Shown: positions 44,613 through 54,705, counted from the stretch's first letter. The stretch is DNA of 64,000 nucleotides from Rhizobium sp. CCGE531 (GCF_003627795.1 NZ_CP032685.1:310001-374000), one strand, 5' to 3'. Numbers and translations are program-made. The notes: generated from the letters alone by a model not told the origin.

Positions 44613-45305
44613 GTGAAGCTCAATCCGAAGGAATTCGCTCTTGATCGTTCCCGTCAGGTCGCGCCGCAAATCCTGGAAATCCTGAGATCGCGCATTCTTT
44701 CCATGAGCCTGCCCCCGACCACGGTTCTATCGCGCATCTCGCTGCAAAGCGAATTCAACGTCAGCCAGACGCCCGTGCGCGATGCCCTGATCCGGCTCGA
44801 GGAGGAGGGGCTGGTCGAGGTCTATCCGCAATATGCGACCGTCGTTTCGCGGATCGATGTCCGCAACGCCATCGAGGCGCATTTCCTGCGATTGTCGATC
44901 GAGCTCGAAGCCGTTCGACGGCTGACATTGGATTCACCCGATGAAACGGCCGCGGCTCTGGAGACCGTTCTGGTTCGCCAGAAGCATGTCATGTCTCCCG
45001 AGACCTACGATCTCTTCGATTCACTCGACAAGGATTTTCATCGGGTGCTTTACGAGAGAGCCGACATTCTCGGCCTCTGGTCCACCGTCCGCCGCCAGGG
45101 CGTGCATATCGACCGGCTGCGCATGCTGAACCTGCCGATGCCTGGCAAACTGGAGCAGATCATTATCGATCATCAGGCAGTCGTCGACGCCGTTCGCTCG
45201 GCCGATGCGGAGGCCGCCGTCGCCGCGCTGCGCAAGCATCTCTCCGGCACCTTGTCGATCATCGATCTGATTTGTGAACAATATCCGGATTATGTGAGCC
45301 GCTAG
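44613..45305 (+). CDS. GntR-family regulator with FCD domain
   Basis: A 230-residue regulator with an N-terminal winged helix (ILEILRSRILSMSLPPTTVLSRISLQSEFNVSQTPVRDALIRLEEEGLVEVYPQYATVVSRI) and an all-helical FadR-C (FCD) ligand-binding domain (residues about 85-220). In the latter, Asp/His residues such as DKDFHRVLYERA coordinate a metal and an organic acid in this family. GTG start, with AAAGG upstream. It is divergent from the sugar-acid operon and is its likely regulator. Confidence 0.92.
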   Translation: MKLNPKEFALDRSRQVAPQILEILRSRILSMSLPPTTVLSRISLQSEFNVSQTPVRDALIRLEEEGLVEVYPQYATVVSRIDVRNAIEAHFLRLSIELEAVRRLTLDSPDETAAALETVLVRQKHVMSPETYDLFDSLDKDFHRVLYERADILGLWSTVRRQGVHIDRLRMLNLPMPGKLEQIIIDHQAVVDAVRSADAEAAVAALRKHLSGTLSIIDLICEQYPDYVSR

Positions 45306-45306
45306 C

Positions 45307-46002
45307 TCATATCTTCACGACGGAGAAGAAGAGAAACCGAGGCTTGGTCGTCAGGCTCCTATATGCATCCGGGAAAAGGGTGCCGACCTTCGGGTCGGGC
45401 TGCGGCTCGCTTACGACGTCGATCCGAAATCCCGCCAATCTGAGCGCATCGAACATGGCATGGAGCGGCCGGTGCCAAAACCGCATCGTCACGTCCTTAC
45501 CTCCGCGCTGCCAGGTCTCGCTGAAATTATAGGTCTCGAAATAGTTGTCCTGGCCGGCAAATTCATGATCCATGAAGGGATGATGCGTGGAGAAAACCAG
45601 GCGGCCACCGTCGGACAATACGCGATGGAACTCAAAAAGAGGCGGCAACCAGTCAGGCAGGTAATGCATGACCAATGAGGCGACGATCATGTCGAAAGCG
45701 CCGGCGTCGAAGGGTAGCGGCTCGTTCAAGTCAGCCAGCAACAAGCGTGCCCGCCCTTCAAGGCGACGTTGAGCGATCTCAAGCAGGTCCGCGCTTGCAT
45801 CGATCCCTGTCAGGATCGCACCTTGCTCGATGAGGGCGGCCGCATGCGCACCGCCACCGCAGCCCGCATCGAGGACGCGAAGCCCGGCAACATCGCCGGC
45901 CAGCGAAAGGATGGCGGGCCGTTCATAAAAGGCATTCCAGGCATTGTTCTCGTTGTCGGCCTGATAGGCGGCTGCGAACGCATCGTAGTCATTCTCAGAC
46001 AA
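45307..46002 (-). CDS. Class I SAM-dependent methyltransferase
   Basis: A 231-residue methyltransferase. The SAM-binding motif I is VLDAGCGGGAHAAAL (about residues 43-57), motif II/III is LLADLNEPLPFDAGAFDMIVASLVMHYL. It resembles the UbiE/BioC-like small-molecule group. It converges with the GntR gene (1 bp between stop codons), so it belongs to no clear operon. Substrate unknown. Confidence 0.88.
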   Translation of the reverse strand: MSENDYDAFAAAYQADNENNAWNAFYERPAILSLAGDVAGLRVLDAGCGGGAHAAALIEQGAILTGIDASADLLEIAQRRLEGRARLLLADLNEPLPFDAGAFDMIVASLVMHYLPDWLPPLFEFHRVLSDGGRLVFSTHHPFMDHEFAGQDNYFETYNFSETWQRGGKDVTMRFWHRPLHAMFDALRLAGFRIDVVSEPQPDPKVGTLFPDAYRSLTTKPRFLFFSVVKI

Positions 46003-46237
46003 AATGACACCTCGCCAAGGAATGGCATGTTCGGCAGTATCTTTTCTGTTGGTATCGCCACCCTAAAGGCCAGTAACTTCCCCGGCAAGGCCGTGCTTTG
46101 CACCTTTTCGAGGCGAAGGGAGCGTCACATTTCGAGTTTTCAGCTTCGTGTGAGATGTGGAGCGCCCAAGTGCCCTCATTGGCTTGTACCTTACTTCATG
46201 CGACAAGGTTCACAGGCAAACAAATCATGGAGTTCGC

Positions 46238-47140
46238 TTGACCATCGGGCTTGCGCATGCCGAGCTGATCGCGGTTCTGACGGCCGTCACGGGCAGCGAT
46301 CCAAGGGTAATGACGGTGCGGTCGGGCGATGCCTTGCCGTCCGGTCCGTTCGAGCTTGGGCATCGCACGCTGCAGAGCGGGTTGCGCGAATGGGTTCGGG
46401 AGCAGACGGCCCACCCCGTTGGCTATCTGGAACAGCTCTATACCTTTGCCGATCGCGATCGAAACAACGAAATTCTCGGCGGGCGGACGATTTCGATCAG
46501 CTATCTGGGGCTCGTGCGCGAGCATGCGGCACCCGGCGGCGGCATGCCGGGCTGGCATGGCTGGTACGAATATCTCCCTTGGGAAGACCATCGAAACGGC
46601 CGACCGCCCATCCTCGACGACGTCGCCGCTCGCCTCGCCCCCTGGATCGACGAAGACGCGATGCGGCGCGACCAGCGTGGCCGGCGTGCTGATTTCACCT
46701 TCGGACTGAGCGGCGCTGCATGGAACGAGGATCTCGTTCTGCAGCGCTATGAACTGCTCTACGAAGCAGGGCTCGTCGCCGAGGCGGGCTGCGACCTCAA
46801 GCAGAATTTTGGCAGATCGATGTTTGCCGATCACCGCCGCATTCTTGCAACCGGCATGGCGCGGCTGCGGGCCAAGATCAAGTATCGCCCCGTTGTCTTC
46901 GAACTCATGCCCGAGAATTTTACGCTTCTGCAATTGCAGAAAACCGTGGAGGCCTTGGCGGGCCTGACGCTGCACAAGCAGAACTTCCGCCGGCTGATCG
47001 AACAGCAGGAGCTGGTGGAAGAGACCGGCCGTACCGAAAGCGAGACCGGCGGTCGTCCCGCCAAGCTCTTCCGCTTCCGCCGTGCCGTGCTTGAAGAACG
47101 CGAATTCGCCGGAACGAAATTACCGCTCTCCCGCAATTGA
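46238..47140 (+). CDS. nadQ: NadQ-type Nudix-like repressor of NAD synthesis
   Basis: A 300-residue regulator with a Nudix-related N-terminal domain (FELGHRTLQSGLREWVREQTAHPVGYLEQLYTFADRD) and a C-terminal winged helix (FTLLQLQKTVEALAGLTLHKQNFRRLIEQQELVEETG). This is the NrtR/NadQ (COG4111-like) architecture. The canonical catalytic Nudix box is not evident, suggesting a ligand sensor. I chose the TTG at 46238, preceded by GGAG at 5 nt; an in-frame upstream extension is not family-like. It sits directly before nadABC, with two matching operators in between, which supports the NadQ assignment. Confidence 0.85.
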   Translation: MTIGLAHAELIAVLTAVTGSDPRVMTVRSGDALPSGPFELGHRTLQSGLREWVREQTAHPVGYLEQLYTFADRDRNNEILGGRTISISYLGLVREHAAPGGGMPGWHGWYEYLPWEDHRNGRPPILDDVAARLAPWIDEDAMRRDQRGRRADFTFGLSGAAWNEDLVLQRYELLYEAGLVAEAGCDLKQNFGRSMFADHRRILATGMARLRAKIKYRPVVFELMPENFTLLQLQKTVEALAGLTLHKQNFRRLIEQQELVEETGRTESETGGRPAKLFRFRRAVLEEREFAGTKLPLSRN

Positions 47141-47143
47141 CAT

Positions 47144-47195
47144 ATGCTCAGCTTGAGAATATCTATTTGCCCATGATATACTCAAATTGAGTATA
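47144..47195 (+). promoter_or_regulatory. Tandem NadQ-type operators before nadA
   Basis: A perfect dyad ATACTCAAATTGAGTAT (47178-47194, extended by T/A on both sides) lies 15 bp before the nadA start. A weaker copy, ATGCTCAGCTTGAGAAT (47144-47160), lies 34 bp upstream centre to centre, matching at 13 of 17 positions. Both fall in the gap between nadQ and nadA. Confidence 0.8.
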
Positions 47196-47209
47196 ATAAG
47201 GAGCCGGTC

Positions 47210-48181
47210 ATGAATCTTCCCGTATCCGCATCCTCCCTTTACGATCGTGTCAGCCGCGTCATTCCCAAAGCCGAATGGCTGACGTTTCAGGACGATGTCG
47301 AGGCGATCCTCGAATTGAAGCGGCGGCACAACGCCGTCATTCTCGCGCATAATTACCAGACGCCGGAAATCTTCCATGGCGTTGCCGATATCGTCGGCGA
47401 CAGTCTCGCGCTTGCACGCAAGGCGGTGGAAGTCGATGCAGACATCATTGTCCTCGCCGGCGTGCATTTCATGGCCGAGACCGCCAAGCTGCTGAACCCG
47501 GAAAAGACGGTTCTGATCCCCGATATGGAGGCTGGTTGCTCCCTAGCGGAATCGATCACGCCCGAGGATATCGCCCTGCTGCGCCAGGCCCATCCGGGCG
47601 TTCCGGTCGTCACCTATGTCAATACGTCGGCAGCCGTGAAGGCAGCGTCCGACATATGCTGCACCTCAGGCAACGCCCGGCAGGTGGTGGAATCGCTTGG
47701 CGTGCCGAAGGTATTGATGCTGCCGGACGAATATCTGGCGCGCAACGTGGCGCGCGAGACCAATGTCGAACTCATCGCCTGGCATGGGCACTGCGAGGTT
47801 CACGAGCTCTTCACGGCAGACGATATCCGCCAGCTGCGCGAGAACTATCCCGGCGTGACCGTGCTTGCACACCCGGAATGCCCGCCTGATGTTGTTGCGG
47901 CAGCAGACTTCGCCGGCTCGACCGCCGTCATGTCCGATTATGTCGGCAACAAGCGCCCGTCGCGCGTCGTTCTCCTGACCGAATGTTCGATGAGCGACAA
48001 TGTCGCGGTACATCATCCGGACGTCGAGTTCATCCGCCCCTGCAATCTTTGCCCGCATATGAAGCGCATTACCCTCGGCAATATCCGCAAGGCCCTGGAA
48101 GAAGGGCGGCATGAGGTGGCGGTCGATCCGGCGATTGCGGCAGACGCCCGTCGGGCGGTGGAAAGGATGCTGGCGATATGA
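47210..48181 (+). CDS. nadA: Quinolinate synthase A
   Basis: A 323-residue [4Fe-4S] enzyme condensing iminoaspartate with dihydroxyacetone phosphate to quinolinate. The substrate-binding blocks [27 protein letters not shown] and [25 protein letters not shown] are intact. The three cluster cysteines are identifiable in [20 protein letters not shown] and [19 protein letters not shown] precedes the ATG. The next gene overlaps by 4 bp. Confidence 0.96.
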   Translation: MNLPVSASSLYDRVSRVIPKAEWLTFQDDVEAILELKRRHNAVILAHNYQTPEIFHGVADIVGDSLALARKAVEVDADIIVLAGVHFMAETAKLLNPEKTVLIPDMEAGCSLAESITPEDIALLRQAHPGVPVVTYVNTSAAVKAASDICCTSGNARQVVESLGVPKVLMLPDEYLARNVARETNVELIAWHGHCEVHELFTADDIRQLRENYPGVTVLAHPECPPDVVAAADFAGSTAVMSDYVGNKRPSRVVLLTECSMSDNVAVHHPDVEFIRPCNLCPHMKRITLGNIRKALEEGRHEVAVDPAIAADARRAVERMLAI

Positions 48182-49719
48182 GCGAGATCCTCGAAGACCT
48201 GAGCGACCGCATCGTCATCGTCGGCAGCGGCCTTGCGGGGTTGATGACGGCGCTGACGCTGGCGCCCGAACCTGTTGTGATCATCACCCGCGCGCTGATC
48301 GGAGCGGAGACCTCAAGTGCCTGGGCGCAGGGCGGTATCGCCGCCAGTATCGGTAAGGGCGATAGTGCCGCCCTGCATCTCGCCGATACGCTCGCCGCCG
48401 GCGATGAGCTCTGCGACGCGAAGGTGGCGGCCAGGATCGTTGCGGAAGCACCGGCCGCGATCGCCGCTTTGGAGCAAGCGGGTGTGGAATTCGATCGCGA
48501 TGATGCTGGCGAGCTGTCCCTGGGGCTCGAAGCCGCGCATTCGCTGCGACGTATCGTCCATTCCAAGGGCGACGGTTCGGGTGCCGCCATCGTCCGCGCG
48601 CTTGCAACGGCGATCGCCCGCACACCGTCGATCACGGTGCTTGAGGGCTATCAAGCACAACGCCTGTTGTTGGACGGCGATCAAGTGGCCGGCCTTCTGT
48701 GCCTGACCGACAAGGGCAGAGTCCTTCTGCCGTCCTCCCGCATCGTCCTTGCCACGGGCGGCATCGGCGGCCTGTTCGATGCCACGACCAATCCGGTCGG
48801 CAATTTCGGACAGGGCATTGCGCTTGCGGCAAGAGCCGGGGCAAGGCTCGCCGATATGGAATTCGTGCAATTCCATCCGACGGCGCTTGATAGCCGCCGC
48901 CGTCCCCTGGCGCTTGTCAGCGAGGCGGTTCGCGGCGAGGGTGCGCTCCTCGTCAATGAAAGTGGCGAGCGCTTCATGGTAGGCGTCGAGGGTGCCGAGC
49001 TTGCGCCGCGCGATGTGGTCGCGCGCGCCATCAGCGCGGAAATCGCCCGCGGCGGCCGGGTCTTCCTCGATGCGCGAGGCGCTCTTGGTAGTCGTTTCGC
49101 CACGCGTTTCCCGGTCATCGAGGCCCTTTGCCACGAGGCAGGGGTCGATCCGGCGAGTGATCTCATTCCGGTGCGTCCGGCCGTTCACTATCACATGGGC
49201 GGCGTGGCGACCGACGAGAACGGCCGCAGTTCGGTTACCGGCCTATGGGTCGTGGGCGAGGCGGCCTCCACCGGCCTGCACGGCGCCAACCGTCTTGCCA
49301 GCAACTCCCTGCTGGAGGCCGCCGTCATGGGCATGCGGGCGGCGTGCGATATCGCTGGCACGGATGCAAGCCCCGCAAGATTGCCGAACCATCTTCCGGA
49401 GACTTTCGCGCCAGACCTGACGCTCGTCCGGCCGATCGTGTCGAGGCATCTCGGCGTACTGCGCAATGCCGGCGCCATTCATGGCGCGATCGCGGCACTC
49501 CTGCCGCTTTGCGAGAGTGAAGGACCTGCAACCGATCCCGCCATGGTGGCCTTGCTGATCGCCGTCTTCGCGAGCCTCAGGATGGAGTCGCGCGGCGCCC
49601 ATGCCCGCACGGATTTTCCGCTGAAACTGCAGCATGCGCAGCGCCGCATGATGCATCTGTCCGACGCCCTGGATATCGCCAGATCCGTCCTCCCCTATTC
49701 GATGGCAAGGAGTGCCTGA
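48178..49719 (+). CDS. nadB: L-aspartate oxidase
   Basis: A 513-residue flavoenzyme oxidising L-aspartate to iminoaspartate for NadA. The FAD-binding [11 protein letters not shown] and [12 protein letters not shown] are at the N-terminus, [15 protein letters not shown] is the flavin domain, and [11 protein letters not shown] and ARHYHMGG-type active-site blocks (here [12 protein letters not shown]) follow. It is translationally coupled to nadA by an ATGA overlap. Confidence 0.96.
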   Translation: MSEILEDLSDRIVIVGSGLAGLMTALTLAPEPVVIITRALIGAETSSAWAQGGIAASIGKGDSAALHLADTLAAGDELCDAKVAARIVAEAPAAIAALEQAGVEFDRDDAGELSLGLEAAHSLRRIVHSKGDGSGAAIVRALATAIARTPSITVLEGYQAQRLLLDGDQVAGLLCLTDKGRVLLPSSRIVLATGGIGGLFDATTNPVGNFGQGIALAARAGARLADMEFVQFHPTALDSRRRPLALVSEAVRGEGALLVNESGERFMVGVEGAELAPRDVVARAISAEIARGGRVFLDARGALGSRFATRFPVIEALCHEAGVDPASDLIPVRPAVHYHMGGVATDENGRSSVTGLWVVGEAASTGLHGANRLASNSLLEAAVMGMRAACDIAGTDASPARLPNHLPETFAPDLTLVRPIVSRHLGVLRNAGAIHGAIAALLPLCESEGPATDPAMVALLIAVFASLRMESRGAHARTDFPLKLQHAQRRMMHLSDALDIARSVLPYSMARSA

Positions 49720-49720
49720 C

Positions 49721-50578
49721 ATGACGCTTGCTCTCCTCCCGCGCCTGATCGTCGAGCCGCTGGTGCGCAATGCGCTGGTCGAAGATCTCGGCCTTGCCGG
49801 CGACGTGACCTCCGCGGCCGTCATCCCGGCGACGCACCGTTCCCGCGTTGACATAGTGACCCGCCAGCCGGGCGTGGTCGCAGGTCTCGATGCCTCCGAG
49901 CTGGCCTTCCAACTGGTGGATCCCACCATCGTTATGACCCGTCACGTAGCCGACGGTACGAAGGTCGGGGTTGGCGAGATCATCGCGACAATCGAAGGAC
50001 CGTCGCGCGCTTTGTTGACCGCGGAGCGCACCGCGCTCAATTTCCTCGGCCATCTCTCAGGGATTGCCTCCGTGACCGGCGGCATTGTCGAGGCGATCGC
50101 CGGCACCAAGGCGTCGATCGTCTGCACGCGCAAGACCACGCCGGGTCTTAGGGCTCTGGAAAAATACGCCGTGCGCGCCGGCGGCGGCATGAACCATCGC
50201 TTCGCGCTCTATGACGCCGTGCTGATCAAGGACAATCACGTCGCCATTGCCGGAGGGATCACCGAGGCCATCCGCCGCGCCAAGGCAGGCGTGGGCCATA
50301 TGGTCAAGATCGAGGTCGAGGTGGATACGCTGGCGCAGCTTCGCGAAGCCATGCAGGAGGGGGTCGACGCCGTGCTGCTCGACAACATGACGCCGGATCA
50401 ACTGCGCGAGGCGGTCGATATTGTCGGCGGCCGGGCCATCACCGAAGCATCGGGCCGCATCACGCCGGCAACGGCTGCCGCGATCGCCGCATCCGGCGTC
50501 GATCTCATCTCCGTCGGCTGGCTGACGCATAGCGCGCCAACGCTCGATATCGGACTGGATTGGAAGGCGGCGGCTTAA
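49721..50578 (+). CDS. nadC: Nicotinate-nucleotide pyrophosphorylase (carboxylating)
   Basis: A 285-residue quinolinate phosphoribosyltransferase making nicotinate mononucleotide. Typical blocks are VEDLGLAGDVTSAAVIPA, ERTALNFLGHLSGIAS, CTRKTTPGLRALEKYAVRAGGGMNHR and the C-terminal TEASGRITPATAAAIAASGVDLISVGWLTHSAP. I chose the ATG at 49721 with AAGGAG 7 nt upstream; a GTG at 49712 lies on top of that site. It completes the nadABC operon. Confidence 0.96.
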   Translation: MTLALLPRLIVEPLVRNALVEDLGLAGDVTSAAVIPATHRSRVDIVTRQPGVVAGLDASELAFQLVDPTIVMTRHVADGTKVGVGEIIATIEGPSRALLTAERTALNFLGHLSGIASVTGGIVEAIAGTKASIVCTRKTTPGLRALEKYAVRAGGGMNHRFALYDAVLIKDNHVAIAGGITEAIRRAKAGVGHMVKIEVEVDTLAQLREAMQEGVDAVLLDNMTPDQLREAVDIVGGRAITEASGRITPATAAAIAASGVDLISVGWLTHSAPTLDIGLDWKAAA

Positions 50579-50594
50579 GCCGCCAACCACAAAA

Positions 50595-51371
50595 TCACAC
50601 CACGACCGGCACTTGTGCGCCGTCCATGCTGATCACAACGCCGGTGACGTAGCTCGCCTTGGCAGAACTCAGGAAAGCAACGACATTGGCGATGTCGGCG
50701 GGATCGGCCATGCGGCCGATCGGGATGCGCTGCAGGGCATCGGCAAGGGCTTCCTTCTCGGTCGAGCCGGAAGCCTTCGCCGACGCCTTGAGGCCTTCGG
50801 CGACGCGATCCGTTTCGGTGAGGCCGGGATTGAGGCCGACGACGCGCACGCCTTTGCCGGCATAGGCGTTGGCGAGACCGACGCTCGCGAGCATCAGCGC
50901 AGCATTGGCCGATCCGCCGGCCAGATGGACCGGCGAGGCGATCTTGCCGCCATTGCCGATGATATTAATGACGGCGCCCGATCCGCGCGCGCCCATGCGC
51001 TTGATGACCGGATCGATCACATTGATGTAGGAAAAGTATTTCGCATCCATCGCAGCCCGCCAGATGGCAGGGGTCAACTCATCCGCCGGCGTGCGGGCCG
51101 CGGCACCCGCGCTGTTGACGAGGATATCGATCGGGCCGACGTCGGCCTCGACCTTGTTCACCACGGTGAGTGCCTGCTCATCGGAGATCAGATCGGCGGC
51201 ATAACCATGTGCGCCCGGCAGCCTGGAGAGGGCGGCATCGATATTGGCTTGCGAGCGCGAGCAGATCACGACCCGCGCGCCTTCCTGCAGGAACAGTTCG
51301 GCACAGGCATAGCCGATGCCCTTCGAGCCGCCCGTGATCAGAACGACTTTATCCTTCAAGCCAAGGTCCAT
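50595..51371 (-). CDS. Short-chain dehydrogenase/reductase-like protein with degenerate active site
   Basis: A 258-residue Rossmann-fold protein of the SDR superfamily. The cofactor motif TGGSKGIG (about residues 13-20) and LVNSAGAA are normal. Aligned by the flanking GAVINI and GVRVVGLNPG blocks, the catalytic Ser, Tyr and Lys positions read Gly, Gly and Asn (region HLAGGSANAAL), so the YxxxK motif is missing. The start at 51371 has GGAGAGA. It lies downstream of the RpiR regulator on the same strand (102-bp gap). It may bind NAD(P) without being a normal dehydrogenase. Confidence 0.82.
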   Translation of the reverse strand: MDLGLKDKVVLITGGSKGIGYACAELFLQEGARVVICSRSQANIDAALSRLPGAHGYAADLISDEQALTVVNKVEADVGPIDILVNSAGAAARTPADELTPAIWRAAMDAKYFSYINVIDPVIKRMGARGSGAVINIIGNGGKIASPVHLAGGSANAALMLASVGLANAYAGKGVRVVGLNPGLTETDRVAEGLKASAKASGSTEKEALADALQRIPIGRMADPADIANVVAFLSSAKASYVTGVVISMDGAQVPVVV

Positions 51372-51473
51372 GGAATCTCTCCGGTATGATTTGCTAGGGG
51401 CCGTCAAGCTACGTCCCGAAATCACCACCGTACAGAGTCGCGGTCGTCACAGCTTGGTTACCGGGACGCGAGT

Positions 51474-52334
51474 TTATGAAAGACGCTTGGCCTTCAGCAC
51501 GGAAACGGCCGTCTCGCTGTTATGGACGTAGTCGTTGGCATCGGGCTGGCGCTGCACCAGCAGAATGAACAGCAGGTCGGTCAGCATCAGCTGCGCGTCG
51601 CGAGCGGTGATCGCCGACGAACGGACGCGATCCTCGTCGCCGACGGTGTGCAGGCAGATATCGGCGACGCGGGCAAGCAGGTTGTCCTGCAGCCCGGTGA
51701 CGGCAACGACGGTTGCCTGGCGCTGGCTTGCCAGTTCCGCGATCCGCAGTGTTTCGATGCTGGCGCCGGAATAGGAAAGCGCAAAAAGCAGGTCGTCAGG
51801 ACCCAATGTCGACGCATTGGCCATCTGCACATGGCTGTCGCTGTCGTGAAGAACGTTGCGGCCGAGCTTCATCAGCTTGTAGGAAAAATCGCGCGCGACC
51901 AGCGACGAGGCGCCGACACCGGCCAGATGGATGCGCCTCGCATCATGAAGCGCCTCGAGCGCCTTTTCGATGTCGGCTTCGTTGTTGACCGAGATGGTCT
52001 GCTGCATCGCCTGCATCTTGCTGCCGAGCAGCTTCTGCAGGATCGTAAGGTAGCCATCGCCCACTTCGATCGTGCCATGGATCATGCCGGCCGGCGCCTG
52101 CCATTCCTGTGCCTTGGCCTCGCTGACGGCAAGCTTCATTTCCTGGTAGCCGGCATAGCCGAGCTTCTGGCTGAACTTGACGACGCTCGACTGGCTGCGG
52201 CCGGTTTCTGCCGCCAGAGCGGCGGAGGAGAGGCGCAGCATCTGGTCGGGATTGTCGATGATGAACTGGCCGATCTGGCGGTCGGCCGGTGCCATGTTTT
52301 CCAGCTGCGCGCTGATTTTCTTTAAGATCGACAT
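51474..52334 (-). CDS. RpiR/MurR-family transcriptional regulator
   Basis: A 286-residue regulator with an N-terminal RpiR helix-turn-helix (SSAALAAETGRSQSSVVKFSQKLGYAGYQEMKLAVSEA) and a C-terminal SIS sugar-phosphate domain (HLAGVGASSLVARDFSYKLMKLG; LLFALSYSGASIETLRIAELA). Relatives such as E. coli MurR sense MurNAc-6-phosphate. Divergent placement from murA and the peptidoglycan-recycling genes suggests the same job here. A matching palindrome lies in the shared upstream region and again before murQ. Confidence 0.9.
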   Translation of the reverse strand: MSILKKISAQLENMAPADRQIGQFIIDNPDQMLRLSSAALAAETGRSQSSVVKFSQKLGYAGYQEMKLAVSEAKAQEWQAPAGMIHGTIEVGDGYLTILQKLLGSKMQAMQQTISVNNEADIEKALEALHDARRIHLAGVGASSLVARDFSYKLMKLGRNVLHDSDSHVQMANASTLGPDDLLFALSYSGASIETLRIAELASQRQATVVAVTGLQDNLLARVADICLHTVGDEDRVRSSAITARDAQLMLTDLLFILLVQRQPDANDYVHNSETAVSVLKAKRLS

Positions 52335-52443
52335 TTGGTCCTTTGAGGTGTCGCTTCAAGCCGTCGATACTGACCGAGTAAAAATAACATCCGATATTGG
52401 CTCGGCAATCTCGCTTCGCGCGATCAGACTTTATCACAGCAAA

Positions 52444-52462
52444 TTGGAATAAAAAATTCCAA
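52444..52462. promoter_or_regulatory. Candidate MurR-type operator upstream of murA
   Basis: TTGGAAT-AAAAA-ATTCCAA is a perfect inverted repeat with a 5-bp centre, lying in the 221-bp gap between the divergent regulator and the MurA paralogue. A weaker GGAAT half-site recurs at 52479-52483, within the promoter spacer. A second good copy lies before murQ. Confidence 0.7.
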
Positions 52463-52468
52463 TTCCCG

Positions 52469-52496
52469 TTGACAGTATGGAATGGTCGAATAATCT
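52469..52496 (+). promoter_or_regulatory. Candidate sigma-70 promoter of murA
   Basis: TTGACA (52469-52474) followed after 16 bp by TAATCT (52491-52496), 60 bp upstream of the start. It lies just after the palindrome, so a bound repressor would block it. Confidence 0.5.
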
Positions 52497-52555
52497 TTGA
52501 GAGGAACAAGCGAGCGACCTTGTGTCCTTGTCTATTTCCTCGACGGATATTCATC

Positions 52556-53812
52556 ATGGACAGACTTCGCATCTCCGGCGGCAGACGGTTGCAGGGCGCG
52601 GTGACCATCGCCGGTGCCAAGAACGCCGCGCTGCCGCAGATCGCCGCGGCACTTTTGAGCCCGCATCCACTGGAACTGACGAACCTGCCCTCGGTCAGCG
52701 ATGTCGAAAACATGCTCGATGTCATTGCCCTGCACGGTGCCAGCATCGAGCGTGGGCCGCATGGCACGACGATCGATGCGAGCAACATCGTCTCGAAAGA
52801 GACATCCTACGATACCGTCAGGCGCATGCGGGCGACCGTGCTGGTGCTGGCACCGCTGCTTGCCCGCTTCGGCCATGCGCGCGTTTCCCTTCCCGGAGGT
52901 TGCGCCATCGGCGCGCGGCCCGTCGATATGCACATCAAGGCTCTGGCGACGCTGGGTGCCGATATCGCGATCGAAAGCGGCCTGATCGTCGCGTCGGCTT
53001 CAAATGGGCTGAAGGGCGCGCGGATCGTCCTGAGTTCGCCGTCCGTCGGTGCCACGGAAACGGCCATGATGGCCGCCTGCGCCGCCAAGGGAGAAACTGA
53101 GATCCTGAACGCCGCCCGCGAGCCGGAAGTGGCCGATCTTGCAGCCTGCCTCGGCGCCATGGGTGCGCGGATCGAAGGCGCGGGCACCCATCGCATCCTC
53201 ATCAATGGCGACACCAGCTGGCGGCCTGCCAAGCATCACGGCATTCCAGATCGTATCGAGGCCGGCACCTATGCCGTTGCGGCGGCAATCACCGGCGGGC
53301 AGCTCGAACTCATTCATGCCCGGCTGGAAAATCTGGCTTCGGTCGTGCAGGCACTTGAAGCCGTGGGCGTCAGCGTCTGGCCGAGCGACCGAGGTCTGGT
53401 GGTCTCCCGAGACGGCCCGCTCAAGGGAGCCGATATCACTACGGAACCCTATCCGGGCTTTCCGACGGACCTGCAGGCGCAATTCATGGCTCTGGCCTGC
53501 TGTGCCGAGGGCGCGTCGCTGATCCGAGAGACGGTGTTCGAAAATCGCTTCATGCATGTTCCGGAGCTGACACGGCTCGGCGCTAATATCACGCTGCAAG
53601 GGACGACGGCTTTGGTGCGTGGCGGTGCGCCGCTCAAGGGGGCGCAGGTGATGGCGACGGACCTTCGCGCCTCCGTGTCGCTGGTGCTCGCCGCCCTCGT
53701 GTCGGAAGGCGAAACCATCGTCAACCGCGTCTATCATCTCGACCGTGGCTACGAGCAACTGGATCGTAAACTGCGCCTCTGCGGCGCCGATATCGAACGG
53801 CTGACCTTATGA
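52556..53812 (+). CDS. murA: MurA-family UDP-GlcNAc enolpyruvyl transferase (paralogue)
   Basis: A 418-residue EPSP-synthase-fold enzyme that normally adds enolpyruvate to UDP-GlcNAc, the first committed step of peptidoglycan synthesis. AGAKNAAL (with Lys22-Asn23) and the active-site loop [14 protein letters not shown] with catalytic Cys116 are intact, so it should be active. I chose the ATG at 52556 (MDRLRISGG). Its place in a recycling locus under an RpiR regulator suggests it is a second, conditional copy rather than the housekeeping enzyme. It overlaps the kinase gene by 4 bp. Confidence 0.9.
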   Translation: MDRLRISGGRRLQGAVTIAGAKNAALPQIAAALLSPHPLELTNLPSVSDVENMLDVIALHGASIERGPHGTTIDASNIVSKETSYDTVRRMRATVLVLAPLLARFGHARVSLPGGCAIGARPVDMHIKALATLGADIAIESGLIVASASNGLKGARIVLSSPSVGATETAMMAACAAKGETEILNAAREPEVADLAACLGAMGARIEGAGTHRILINGDTSWRPAKHHGIPDRIEAGTYAVAAAITGGQLELIHARLENLASVVQALEAVGVSVWPSDRGLVVSRDGPLKGADITTEPYPGFPTDLQAQFMALACCAEGASLIRETVFENRFMHVPELTRLGANITLQGTTALVRGGAPLKGAQVMATDLRASVSLVLAALVSEGETIVNRVYHLDRGYEQLDRKLRLCGADIERLTL

Positions 53813-54705
53813 CGGCCGCACCGGAAGACGCCCCTTATTTCCTCGGCATCGATGGCGGTGGCACCGGCTGCCGGGCACGCATCGAGGATGCCGAAGGCAC
53901 GGTTATGGGGCAGGGATTGTCCGGGCCGGCGACGACCCGTCTTGGCATTGCCGAAGCATGGGCATCGATTTCCCGCGCCTTTGACGCCGCAATCGAAGAG
54001 GCGGGACTGAGCGCTTCCGAAATCGGGCGCATCCATGCCGGCGTCGGATTGGCGGGGATCGGCCGCAAGGGCGCGCTTGCCGCGCTCAAGGCGATAGAAC
54101 ACCCTTTTGCCAGCATCGAGTTCATCAGCGACGGCGAGGGGGCCTGCCTTGGCGCGCATTCCGGACGCGATGGCGCCATCGTGATTGCCGGCACGGGCTC
54201 CATCGGGCTCGGCCTCGTCGAAGGACGGCAATTGCGGGTCGGCGGCTATGGCTTTCCGATCTCGGACGAAGGCAGCGGTGCCTATCTCGGGCTGAAGGCG
54301 GTGCAGCTAGCGCTGCGTGCCCATGATGGCCGCGAACAGAAGACGGCGCTGCTCACTGAGATCATGCAACGCTTTCAGAATGAGCCGATAGAAGCGGTCG
54401 CCTGGATGGACCGGGCATCGGCCACGGATTACGCGGCACTTGCGCCGATGGTCCTGCGCCACGCGGATCAGGGCGATGCGGTTGCGCGGCGGATCGTGCA
54501 GAGCGCCGCCGGCCATATCGATACGTTGGTTCGCACCCTGTTCGAAAAGGGTGCGCCGCGTGTCTGCCTGCTCGGCGGTCTTGCAAGCCCCCTCGAGCCC
54601 TGGCTTGCGCCCGATGTGCGCCGCCGCTTGAAGCCCATTGATGGCGATGCCGTGTCGGGTGCGATCATTCTGGCCAGACGATCCGCTATCCGGGTCTCGA
54701 ACTGA
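53809..54705 (+). CDS. BadF/BadG-type ATPase, probable amino-sugar (GlcNAc/MurNAc) kinase
   Basis: A 298-residue ASKHA-fold kinase. The phosphate-1 loop FLGIDGGGTGCRARIED is at the N-terminus, the adenosine motif region IVIAGTGSIGLGL follows, and the C-terminal CLLGGLASPLEPWL block is typical of N-acetylglucosamine kinases. It overlaps murA by 4 bp (ATGA), so it is coupled. In this locus it would phosphorylate GlcNAc, glucosamine or MurNAc released from muropeptides. The exact sugar is inference. Confidence 0.87.
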   Translation: MTAAPEDAPYFLGIDGGGTGCRARIEDAEGTVMGQGLSGPATTRLGIAEAWASISRAFDAAIEEAGLSASEIGRIHAGVGLAGIGRKGALAALKAIEHPFASIEFISDGEGACLGAHSGRDGAIVIAGTGSIGLGLVEGRQLRVGGYGFPISDEGSGAYLGLKAVQLALRAHDGREQKTALLTEIMQRFQNEPIEAVAWMDRASATDYAALAPMVLRHADQGDAVARRIVQSAAGHIDTLVRTLFEKGAPRVCLLGGLASPLEPWLAPDVRRRLKPIDGDAVSGAIILARRSAIRVSN

